Program-made: the position numbers and the translations under genes
Source: DAOMFM01 sp035429825
GTDB taxonomy: Bacteria > Acidobacteriota > Blastocatellia > UBA7656 > JADIYM01
Assembly (NCBI GenBank): GCA_044224215.1
Contig: JBGAKX010000036.1
Location: forward strand, 1-40,925
Reading direction: 5' to 3'
DNA: 40,925 nt
The notes under the pieces: model-generated
Databases searched by the model: none
The model's input: the letters and a program-made list of their open reading frames with translations, nothing else
Told to the model about the DNA's origin: nothing
Part shown: piece by piece, positions 16,763-28,031 of the stretch
How positions within the stretch are numbered: the stretch's first letter is position 1
Layout of the letters: each line of letters starts with the position of its first letter

Positions 16763-17760
16763 AAAGTGCTTTGGCAATTCGGTGAAGTTCACGCCCCGTG
16801 GTTCGATCTCGCCGGCCGTCGACTGGGCGAGGACCGCGTGACGTTTACGGTCACGGACACGCGCGGAATTCCCGAGGCGGACCTCGAGAAGATCTTCGAT
16901 CCGTTGTTCAAAGCGACCTCGACCGGAACAACCCGCAGGGCGCCGGGCCTGGGCTCACGATCGCGCGCTCGTTCGTTCGGCTGATGGGCGGCGAGATGAA
17001 GGTCACAAGCCATCCCGGCAAGGGCTCGACGTTCGTGTTCGACGCGAAGCTCCTCTCGCGTCGGGCGTCGAGGCCGAGCGCGAGTTGCAGCGCGTGGTCG
17101 GGCTCATGGACGGCCAGAGATCGTTCGGATCCTCGTCGTCGACGACGTCCCGCAGAACCGCAGCCTGCTGATGCGAATGCTCGCAGCTGTCGGTCTCGAA
17201 GTGCCGCGAGGCGTCGTCCGCCGGGGAGGCGATCGAGATCTCGGGGGAGTCGTGGCGAATCTTCGAGTTCATCTGGATGGACACGCACATGCCGGGTACG
17301 GACGGGCTCGAGGCGACGCGCGAGATCCGCCGGCGCGAAGCGGCGGGCGGCATCGCATCCTGATCGATCATCGTCGCCACAACCACGAGCGAGCTCGACG
17401 ACGAACGCGAGGAGATCTTTGACGCGGGGTTTGACGACTACGCGCTGGTTCCGGCGAGTGAGTTTGCCGTGTTCGAGAAGCTCGCGACGCGCCCGGCGTG
17501 AGGTTTGTTTACGAGAGCCCGGCGCCCGCCGACGAGCCGTATTCGAGCGAGTTCAACCTGACGCCCGAGTACCTTGCGACGCTTCTGACCGAATTGAAGG
17601 CGCAATTGCAGAAGGCGGTGCTCGAGGGCGACGTCGCCGGGGCGATGGATGTCGCAGACCTCGTGCGACCACGACGACAACAATGTTGAGGTCGCTCATT
17701 CATACCGGTTCGACGAGTTGCAGGAGTTGGCGGAGAGCGCGCTGAGGTCGTCGACCCATT
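16111..17760 (+). pseudogene. Kinase/receiver half of the hybrid histidine kinase, broken by many frameshifts
   Basis: Pieces of one protein can be followed through all three frames. They are the end of the Ig domain, a transmembrane helix (WWAYLLYGLAIGTLVY at 16173 in a new frame), a coiled coil, the H-box SHELRTPLNAILGF near 16421, the N-box (GNSVKF), the G1 box (FTVTDT..GIPEADLEKIFDP), the G2 box (GPGLTIARS), a receiver domain (ILVVDDVPQNRSLL, then MDTHMPGTDGLEATRE) and a C-terminal segment (RFVYESPAPADEPYS, LTPEYLATLLTEL). At least 12 frame changes and one in-frame TGA (17361-17363) separate them, nearly all net -1. The protein sequence between breaks is well kept, which favours sequencing or assembly error over slow decay. 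The end is placed where the repeats begin. Confidence 0.8.
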
Positions 17761-18399
17761 CAGGGTCGGGGCACGAAGTTGCTCGGGGTCGTCGTCGCTT
17801 CGCTCCTCGACCCCGGGCTATTGTTCGACTCCCTTCGGGGTGCTTCGAACCGGCACCGAAGGAGCTGATGGGAGCGAGACCGCGCGCGCCGGCGTAGGAA
17901 TTCTACGTCTCGCCATAGCGAGCGCGGATCGAATCGCCCCTTCGGGGTGCTTCGAATGGCCACCGAATGAGTGCTCGACCACCACGCCTGGGTGCGAGCA
18001 CCGCGTCTCGATGCCGACGTGTCGGTCGCGCCGGATCGATGCACCCCGTAGGGGTGCGCGAAAATAGCCGGGGGTCGAGGAGCGAAGCGCGACGACGACC
18101 CCCGGTGTTTCGGATGAATCCGTGCGACCCCGAAAGGGTCGGACACCGATACTTCGCTCCTCGACCCCGGGCGAGTGGTGCGGCACCCCTTCGGGGTGCT
18201 TCGAATGGGCGCCGAATGAGTGCTCGACCATCACGCCAAGGAGCGAGCCAAGCGTCTCGATGCCGACGTATCGCACTTCTGCCTCTCTCCCTCCGAGCGC
18301 GGATCGAAGACGAAGGGGTGCCGAAATAGCCGGGGGTCAGCATCGCGACGACGACCCCCGGTGTACCAGATGAATCGAGGCGACCCTGAAAGGGTCGCC
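17752..18399. repeat. Block of one inverted and two tandem repeat units in a non-coding stretch
   Basis: Two direct units at 17937-18142 and 18184-18399 share the order CCCCTTCGGGGTGCTTCGAA, CCGAATGAGTGCTCGACCA, GTCTCGATGCCGACGT, AATAGCCGGGGGTC, CGACGACGACCCCCGGTGT, then a GCGACCC..AAAGGGTCGC hairpin. A third, inverted copy of the last part occupies 17752-17822, and an extra partial head copy starts at 17831. Each unit contains strong GC-rich stems (GGGGGTC/GACCCCC and GACCC/GGGTC). No protein is encoded here. The stretch from 17760 to 18509 holds nothing else I can name. Confidence 0.8.
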
Positions 18400-18509
18400 C
18401 TCCTCTCCGAACAACGCGGGGCGGTTGGGGGCATTCTGGCGTCTTTCTGCCGTGCACATATTGCGCTTGGCGCGTCGGTCGTTTCGTGTAAACGTATCGC
18501 CAAAACGCC

Positions 18510-21500
18510 ATGCCCTCTTCGAAACCCCTGCATTGTCCGCGCTGCGGAGCTCTTGCGCTCCTGAGCGCGCAAACGTGTTCGACGTGCGGGCTCAGGCTCG
18601 ACTGGGACGCGATTGCCGACCTCACCTCGCTCGACTACCTGCTCCGCCGTCTCGAGCAGTGGCGCCGGCAGGGTGTTCTCGACGAGCAGACGTTCGAGCG
18701 GACATCGACCGAGGCGCGGGCCAACCAGGCGAAACTCCAGGAGATGCTCGAATCGCCGCCGGCGCGCGTCCCGCGATTCCGATCAGGGTCCGCCGCTCCC
18801 CCGGATTCAACCCCCGGCACCCGAACCGCCGTCGTTTCACGCGGGTCCCGCCACCGGCGGCCCGCGTCCTCCAAGTCCGGCCGAACCGCCGGGCCGCTCG
18901 TGGCTCGACGTGCTCGTCGACATCGGCACGGTCCGTCTGATGCTCTACGCCGGCGCCCTCCTGCTCGCCGTCGGTGTCATGATCTGGCTGCGCGACACGC
19001 TCCGCGTCGAACTGCAGAAGCCGACGACGCAAGCCGCCCTCGCGGTCTTCACGCTTTCCGTCCTTGGCGGCGGCGCGGCCCTCGTCGCGCGCGCCCGCGA
19101 CCGGGTCGAAATGCGCGTCATTGGTCGAGGCGCGCTGTTTCTCGGCACGCTGCTGCTGCCGCTCAATCCCTGGTTCTGGCTCAGATCCGGGCTGATCGAA
19201 GACCGCGGCAACGCGTGGATCGTCGGCTTCGTGACGTTTGCCGTTGCGCTGACCATTGCGCTCGGACTCGGCGACCGCGTGTTCGTCTACCTCGCCTACG
19301 CGGCTGCGGTGCTCACAGGCTGGCTTCTGACGTTCAAGCTCACCGGCGGCGCATCTCCGGGTCTCTACGCCCTGTCGATTGTCGGCGTCAGCCTCGCGTT
19401 TCTGCACGCCGAGTGGCCCGCTGAAAGCGAAAGGGCGCCGGCGAGATGGCGAGGTCTCGGTGCGAGTTTTCTGATCTGCGGACACATCGGCATCGCGTTT
19501 GCGCTCGTGTTCTACACGACGTTTTTGCGCCTCGTACCGCCCGAGGTCTACGCCGCGTTCCGACACTTCGACGCATCCGGGTACTCGTCGTCGATCGGCA
19601 TCGTCGTGGCGATTGCGACGGGGTACGCCAACCTCTATTCGGCCGCTCGGCGGCGCCTGCAGTACTTCACGTATGCGGGAATGGTGGCCCTGTTCTGGGC
19701 GACAGCGCTCCTTCTGGCGGACCGCCAGGCGCCGGACGGTGCGTGGCTCACCACGTGCGGTGCGTGGGCGCTCGCGACCATCGTTGCGGGGCGCGCGCTG
19801 CAGTCGCGGCCGTTGTGGGGAGCGCCACTTACGGCTTGCGCAAAGGCACTCGCGTGGACCGGTTTCGTATCGGTCGGCGGGGTCGCACTTGCCTACACCG
19901 TCGGCGACGTCGACGTGCGCTGGTTCACGGCGCTCGGCGCATTGCTCGTCGCCCTGGCGTTTGCGTTCGACGTTGCCCGAATGCGCCGCGAGCTCGAGGC
20001 GTGCGCGGCGACGCTCGTCCTGCTGCTGCTCGCCGGCTGGCTGCTCCGAAAGACTGGACTCGAATGGATCCATGTCGACGCGTTGCTCGCCCTGCTGGCG
20101 GGAATCACCCCGTGGTTCTTCGGAGCGGCGACGCAAAGGTTCAAGGACGCGATCGGTACGGCGCACGTTGGCGTCACGATCGCGTCGATTGCCGTCGCCC
20201 TCGCGCTCACGCTTCCGTGCATCGGCTTTGCGGTCGATCTCGTCGGCGTCGAGGTGGCGAGGGACATTCCGCTCGCTCTCGCCCTGACCGTGTCGCTCGT
20301 CCTGGCCGGATGGCCGCGAGAGGGCCGCATTCGTCGAACCGCCGTGTTCGCCGTCGCGGGACTGATGTTCGGTCTCGCCCTCCATCTCGCCGCGATGACG
20401 GTCGAGAGCCGTTACGAGGTGTCGTCCCGCTTTGCGGTGTTTCTGTTCACGCCATCGCCATACCTGCTCCTGGTGCTGTGGCTGCTGCTGAGAAAGCGCG
20501 CGTCGGACCGTCTCGACGAGCTTGCGGGCGTCACCCGCGCCGTTGCCGCGATCGCGACGGGCGTGGCCGCGATCCTCGCGCTGCCAATCGTCATGGACGC
20601 GGCACTGACGAGCCGCGGCGCGTTTCTCTTTGCCGGTGCGCTTGGTCTGTTGATGGTCGTTCCGCTCGCCGTCGCGCTCGTCGAGAAGGACGCTCCCGTC
20701 GCGCACTTCGAAGGGAGCTTTGCCGCAATCCTCCTGTCGATCGCGTGGTTCAGCGCCGTCATCGGCATCGGACGACAGGTGAAGGGTTATGAAGGGCTCG
20801 TATTGTGGATCTGCTACGGAGCCGTACCCCTGATCTATGCGGCCGTCGCACGAGGGCTCCGCGACCTCTTTCCCGCCGTCACGCGACCGCTTTCGATCGT
20901 CGGCATCGCGATCGCGGGTCTGCTCCATCTCGCGCTTCTCCCGATCCTGTCGCCCTCGTTTGCAACGGGTATTTCATTCACGGTCTCAAATCGCATTGCG
21001 TTCATCCTGCTTGCCGCGCTCCTGACGTGGCACGGTCTCTATCGAACAACGGACGACCGGCCGATTGTCTGGCGTATCGTCTGGTCGCTGCAGGCCGCGG
21101 TTGCGGCGACCTTCGGGATCTACGGGGTCGCACACTCGAACACGGTGACCAATCCGGCGAGTGTCTTCGTGCTGGTGGTGACGCTCGCGGGAGCGCTCGC
21201 AATTGCGCGCCGCGTGGACGAGCGCGTTCGTGAATTTCTCGTCCTGCTGACGCACTCGTGCTTCGTGTTCGCCGTCAGTCTCGCCCTCATGCACCTGTCG
21301 ACACGGCTCGAACTGTCGAATCCCGAACTCACGCGCTCCGTTGCCGAGCTCGGCGCACTGACGGTCGCCGCGTGGGTCGTCGCGCGAGCCCACACGCGAA
21401 CCGAGCTGCTCTATCGCGTCCTGTGGCGGCTGTTGGCGCTCGGGACGTACTTCGTGCTCGGCATACGGCTTGGCATGCATCCCTGGCACGACAGCGCCTT

Positions 21501-21954
21501 CTACACGCTTCCGGTCGGACTGGCGCTGCTCGTCATCGGCGGTCTCTCCGAACGAACCGAGCGCCTCGGCGGAAGCCTGCTCATGTGGCTTGGCAGCCTG
21601 CTCGCCGTCGTCCCCATGTTGCTGCACGCGCTCGAGAACCGGTTCGTGCTCGAGGTCTCGCCGCTCGGATACGACGCAGCCACGATCGGACTCGGGCTGG
21701 TCCTGGCCGCGATCGGCATCGTCACGCAGCTACGCGCCCCCGCGGCGATCGGCGTTGCCGCGCTCCTTACGGACCTCGCGATCGTCGTGTTCGGCGCGAT
21801 CGAATGGGAGTCGATACCGTTCTCGATCTACCTGACACTGCTGGGGTTGGGGCTCTTCTCGATCGCCGCGCTGATCCTGTTCCGCCGCGAACAGCTGGTC
21901 GCGCTGTGGGAAGGAATCGCGGATCGTTGGGCGACGTACAGATCGTGGCGTTGA
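18510..21954 (+). CDS. Very large zinc-ribbon, multi-pass membrane protein (one frameshift)
   Basis: I do not recognise a characterised family. The N-terminus carries a zinc ribbon (CPRCG at residues 9-13 and CSTCG at 23-27), then a soluble helical region (LDYLLRRLEQWRRQ) and a proline-rich linker (PPAPEPPS). About 1,050 residues follow made almost entirely of transmembrane helices, beginning LYAGALLLAVGVMIW. The total is about 1,148 codons. The two ends are in different frames. The ribbon ORF begins at 18510, the membrane ORF is open from 18613 onward, and the switch falls at about 18760-18800 in the linker, a net +1. The membrane part is intact to the stop. Large DUF2157/DUF2339-type membrane proteins have a similar plan, but I cannot confirm membership. 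Confidence 0.75.
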
Positions 21955-21994
21955 CCTCATGCAAAACCTTCAGCATGGCCCGCTAACTTTTTGC

Positions 21995-22023
21995 TTTCAC
22001 TGGACATGATCACCATGTATTAT
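21995..22023 (+). promoter_or_regulatory. Possible promoter of the DNA methyltransferase gene
   Basis: TATTAT at 22018-22023 is preceded directly by TG. TTCACT at 21996-22001 is a partial -35 match with 16-bp spacing. It would give a leader of about 35 nt that contains AAGGA at 22052-22056, the likely ribosome-binding site of the ATG at 22065. Confidence 0.4.
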
Positions 22024-22064
22024 TGCCCGGGGTTCGGACGATCACGTGGTCAAGGACAGTGTTC

Positions 22065-23198
22065 ATGCGGGACATCAGGCCCGATTCGTCCACATTGCTC
22101 GCCTCTGAGGCGCCCGAAAGCGTAGGCGAGCCGTTACGCCTCGACAAGCTGCGTTTCCTCAACGCGCTCCACAACATGCGGTCGGCCGGCTCGACGTCGG
22201 CGCTGCGGACCGCGATCGAGGAGCTGCGCGGCGACCTGCGAAATCCGCGGGGCGTCCTCCGGCGCAGGTTGCGCGGCGAGGCGGCACTGTTCTCGCTCTC
22301 GTATCTCGACGAAGAGCTCGACCAGATCACGGGATCGCAGACGCTCGAGCGTGCGATCTACTACGTCAACCGCCTGATCAAGGGCGTGACGGAGGTGCGC
22401 ACCAGCGCCGTGAGCGACATAAACCTCAATCGGTGGAAGGAATACGACGATATCCACACGGACAGCCTGTGGTTCGTCGAACACCGCGACGCGTCGGGCG
22501 CGCATTCAGCCCGGTACTGGGGCAACTTCATTCCCCAGATTCCGAACCAGATGATGCGCCGGTACACAAAGCAGGGCGAATGGGTGCTCGATCCGTTCGC
22601 CGGGTCGGGAACGACGCTGATCGAAGGCCAGCGTCTCGGGCGCAACACGCTCGGCATCGAGCTGCAGCCGAACGTCTCGCGGCTTGCCCGCCGTGCCGTG
22701 TCATCCGAACCGAACCCACACGGCGTCGTCAGCCGAATCGTCACCGGCGACAGCGCGTCGATCAATCTGCAGACTGTGCTGCGCGCCGCCGGCCGCGAGT
22801 CGGTCCAGCTCGCGATCCTTCATCCACCGTACTTTGACATCATCAGGTTCAGCGAAGACGAGCGCGACCTGTCGAATTCGCCGACCGTCGAGTCGTTTCT
22901 GACCCAGTTCGGGCACGTCGTCGACAACGTGGCGTCCGTGCTCGACGACGACCGGTTCCTGGTGGTCGTCATCGGCGACAAGTACGCTAACGGCGAATGG
23001 GTGCCGCTTGGATTCCGAACCCTCGAGGTCGTCCAGCGGCGCGGCTTCTCGCTCAAGAGCATCGTCGTGAAGAACTTCGACGACACGACCGGGAAGCGTG
23101 CACAGAAGGAACTGTGGAAGTACCGCGCGCTCGCGGGCGGCTTCTTCATCTTCAAACACGAGTACATCCTCGTGTTCAGAAAAACAGGCCGCAAATAG
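22065..23198 (+). CDS. Putative orphan DNA N4/N6-methyltransferase
   Basis: This 377-residue protein has a SAM-binding motif DPFAGSGTT (176-184) followed by GIEL (197-200) and a catalytic HPPYFD (253-258), a variant of the (D/N/S)PPY motif of amino-methyltransferases. The family norm in the beta class is the catalytic motif first. Here the SAM motif comes first and is preceded by an IPNQMMRRYTKQGEWVL stretch like motif X, so the order is alpha/gamma-like with beta-like wording. The N-terminal 150 residues are helical and charged and match nothing I know; they may hold target recognition. The ATG at 22065 has AAGGA nine bases upstream. A TTG at 22023 would add 14 residues. No restriction endonuclease or other defence gene is adjacent. 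RNA or DNA as substrate is inferred only from motifs. Confidence 0.75.
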   Translation: MRDIRPDSSTLLASEAPESVGEPLRLDKLRFLNALHNMRSAGSTSALRTAIEELRGDLRNPRGVLRRRLRGEAALFSLSYLDEELDQITGSQTLERAIYYVNRLIKGVTEVRTSAVSDINLNRWKEYDDIHTDSLWFVEHRDASGAHSARYWGNFIPQIPNQMMRRYTKQGEWVLDPFAGSGTTLIEGQRLGRNTLGIELQPNVSRLARRAVSSEPNPHGVVSRIVTGDSASINLQTVLRAAGRESVQLAILHPPYFDIIRFSEDERDLSNSPTVESFLTQFGHVVDNVASVLDDDRFLVVVIGDKYANGEWVPLGFRTLEVVQRRGFSLKSIVVKNFDDTTGKRAQKELWKYRALAGGFFIFKHEYILVFRKTGRK

Positions 23199-23223
23199 AC
23201 GCAGATCCGTGATGATCTGCGTC
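23198..23223. terminator. Hairpin between convergent methyltransferase and glutathione peroxidase genes
   Basis: GACGCAGATC (23198-23207) pairs perfectly with GATCTGCGTC (23214-23223) around a 6-nt loop, and CCGC/GCGG flank it. It starts on the last base of the methyltransferase stop codon and is followed by TTTT on the plus strand, so it can act as a terminator. The GCAGATC word recurs near 3745. Confidence 0.6.
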
Positions 23224-23239
23224 CATCAGCGGTTTTGGA

Positions 23240-23854
23240 TCAGAGCAGCTTCTCGATCGCCGATGTCAACTCCGACGACATCGGTTCGACCTTCGACGGG
23301 AAGACCGCGACGAGGTTGCCGTTGCGATCGATCAGGTATTTCTGGAAGTTCCACTTCACGTCGCCGGCGAGGGCCTCGTTTCCGCCACCCGCCGTCAGGT
23401 ACTTGTAGAGCGGGTTCATGCCTTCGCCCTTGACCGTGATCTTCGAGAACATGTCAAAGGTCACGCCATAGTTAAGCGAGCAGAACTGCTTGATCTCCGA
23501 GTCGGATCCGGGTTCCTGTGACCCGAAGTCGTTCGCCGGGAAACCGAGGATCCTCAGGCCCTTGTCGCGGTAGGTCTTGTTGAGCTCCTCAAGCCCCTTG
23601 TACTGCGGGGTGTAGCCGCACTTTGATGCGACGTTGACGATCAGGACGACGTCTCCCTTGTATTCGCAAAGACTTACGTCCTTGCCGTCGATCGTCTTCT
23701 CAGTAAAGTTCAGTGCTGCCGGGCACGCGCCCGACGCCGTCTCCGGATTCGATTCCGTCGTCATTGGCTTCCTCCCGCCGCCCGCCTCCGCCGAACAGGC
23801 CGACCAAACCAGCAGCCCGGTCGCCACGACGAGTGCAAGTGCTCGATATCGCAT
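23240..23854 (-). CDS. Glutathione peroxidase family protein, predicted lipoprotein, Cys type
   Basis: This 204-residue protein reduces hydroperoxides using thiols. The peroxidatic residue is Cys79 in NVASKCGYTPQY. The GFPANDFGSQEPG loop and WNFQKYLID, which holds the Trp and Asn of the catalytic tetrad, are all present. The N-terminus has a hydrophobic segment ending in a lipobox-like WSAC with Cys20, so the enzyme is probably exported and lipid-anchored, unlike most cytoplasmic homologues. Although selB is encoded in this window, this protein uses cysteine rather than selenocysteine. An AGGAG ribosome-binding site precedes the ATG. It stands alone and diverges from uvrA. In bacteria such enzymes often use thioredoxin rather than glutathione. 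Confidence 0.93.
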   Translation of the reverse strand: MRYRALALVVATGLLVWSACSAEAGGGRKPMTTESNPETASGACPAALNFTEKTIDGKDVSLCEYKGDVVLIVNVASKCGYTPQYKGLEELNKTYRDKGLRILGFPANDFGSQEPGSDSEIKQFCSLNYGVTFDMFSKITVKGEGMNPLYKYLTAGGGNEALAGDVKWNFQKYLIDRNGNLVAVFPSKVEPMSSELTSAIEKLL

Positions 23855-23992
23855 TGCGCTTCTCCTTGTACGGCGATCTTTGCCGTGACCTCGAACTCCG
23901 GCACCTTATCGCTTGTCTGGCGGAAGCCGCAACCCGGCTGGTATACTCGGCGGTTCGCATGGGCGTCGCATCGGCCACATGCGCGGAACGCT

Positions 23993-26884
<2,892 letters not shown>

Positions 26885-26885
26885 T

Positions 26886-26967
26886 CTTTGCGCCTTTGCG
26901 TCTCTGCGTCTTTGCGATTAGATTCTTCGATCCACACGCAAAGACGCAGAGACGCAAAGACGCAGAG
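26886..26967. repeat. Inverted CGCAAAGACGCAGAG-type repeat between uvrA and ltaE
   Basis: Positions 26894-26916 and 26937-26959 are exact 23-nt reverse complements around a 20-nt loop, and the arms extend imperfectly to 26886 and 26967. The arms are built from the words CGCAAAGA and CGCAGAGA, a low-complexity dispersed repeat type. It begins right after the uvrA stop codon and overlaps the 3' end of the convergent ltaE gene, whose stop codon lies in the loop. It can terminate transcription in both directions. Confidence 0.8.
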
Positions 26968-28000
26968 TCACAACATAAGCACGTCGTTCACGATCGCCGC
27001 CGCTTCGAGGCACTCCCTCGCGCGACACATCGTGGTGCGTTACAAACCGCACGCGCCGCGGACCGACCGTGATCGCCAGCACGCCGCGATCCTCCAGCCG
27101 CGCGATCACCTCCGCCGACGTGGGAGCCCGTTCGTCGAGGTCGACGATGACGATGTTCGTCTGCACAGTCTCCGGATCGATCGACACCCCGGGCGCGTCG
27201 CACACCGCCCGGGCAAGTGCGCGCGCATTCTCGTGATCCTCGACAAGCCGTTCCGTCATCTCCTCGAGCGCCACGAGTCCGGCCGCCGCCAGCACGCCGA
27301 CCTGCCGCATGCCGCCGCCGAACGTCTTCCGAGCAAGCCACGCGCGCTCGATGAACGCGTGCGTCCCGACGACCATCGACCCCACCGGAGCCGACAGCCC
27401 CTTCGACAGACAGAACATCACGGAGTCGAATGGCTCGACGACTTCCGCGACCGGCACGCCCAGCGCGAGCGCGGCATTGAACACCCGGGCGCCGTCGAGA
27501 TGCACGGGCAGACCCATCTCGTGCGCGCCCGCCGCGATTTCGCGCGACGCGTCGAGCGACAGCACCGTGCCGCCGGCCATGTTGTGCGAGTTCTCGAGCG
27601 CGATCAGCCCGGTGCGCGAGTTGTTCACCGACACCTCGCGAACGGCGGCGCGGACATCCTCCCACGCGAGCCGTCCGCCGTCGCGTCCCGGGACCGCCCG
27701 CGGAATCACGCCCGACAGCACGGCCATCGCGGCCATCTCGTAATCGAGAATGTGCGAACGCGACTCGCAGATCACCTCGTTGCCCGGCGACGTGTGGCAT
27801 GCGATCGCGACCTGGTTGCCCATCGTCCCGGACGGAACGAACAGCGCCGCCTCCTTGCCGAGCAGCTCGGCGGCGCGGCGCTGCAGCGCATTCACCGTCG
27901 GGTCGTCGCCATAGACGTCGTCACCCACCTCGGCGTTCGCCATCGCGTGCCGCATCGCGGGCGTCGGCTTTGTGACGGTGTCGCTGCGCAAGTCGATCAT
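26918..28000 (-). CDS. ltaE: Low-specificity L-threonine aldolase
   Basis: This 360-residue fold-type I PLP enzyme splits L-threonine or L-allo-threonine into glycine and acetaldehyde. Its landmarks are the N-terminal MIDLRSDTVTKP, VPSGTMGNQ, ENSHNMAGG, the PLP-contacting HLDGARVFNA and the PLP lysine Lys200 in CLSKGLSAPVG. The last 15-17 residues (TLRLCVSASLRV and following) are translated from the inverted repeat shared with the uvrA 3' side, so the C-terminus seems to have been extended or replaced by repeat sequence. The catalytic core is complete and the tail is unlikely to matter for activity. It starts 31 nt after hemW and is probably the last gene of the htrA-hemW-ltaE transcript. Confidence 0.93.
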   Translation of the reverse strand: MIDLRSDTVTKPTPAMRHAMANAEVGDDVYGDDPTVNALQRRAAELLGKEAALFVPSGTMGNQVAIACHTSPGNEVICESRSHILDYEMAAMAVLSGVIPRAVPGRDGGRLAWEDVRAAVREVSVNNSRTGLIALENSHNMAGGTVLSLDASREIAAGAHEMGLPVHLDGARVFNAALALGVPVAEVVEPFDSVMFCLSKGLSAPVGSMVVGTHAFIERAWLARKTFGGGMRQVGVLAAAGLVALEEMTERLVEDHENARALARAVCDAPGVSIDPETVQTNIVIVDLDERAPTSAEVIARLEDRGVLAITVGPRRVRFVTHHDVSREGVPRSGGDRERRAYVVTLRLCVSASLRVDRRI

Positions 28001-28031
28001 GGATGAATGCCGATCCCGCCCGTCGGGCGAC

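Noticed and set aside
17361..17363. In-frame TGA in the receiver domain as a selenocysteine codon
   Set aside because: It lies in a stretch with many frame errors, in a family without Sec, and no SECIS-like hairpin follows.
17752..18399. CRISPR array
   Set aside because: Only two direct units of about 200 bp exist. There are no short identical repeats with regular spacers, and no cas genes.
17840..18564. Several short open frames inside the repeat block
   Set aside because: They translate the GC-rich palindromes, occur on both strands and repeat with the DNA units, so they are not genes.
18622..20928. 768-codon minus-strand open frame opposite the membrane protein
   Set aside because: It is extremely rich in Arg, Glu, Asp and Gln with no hydrophobic core, the expected mirror of a membrane-protein gene.
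23959..23961. ATG 11 nt after a TATACT box as the uvrA start
   Set aside because: It is out of frame with UvrA. The in-frame ATG at 23993 gives the family N-terminus.
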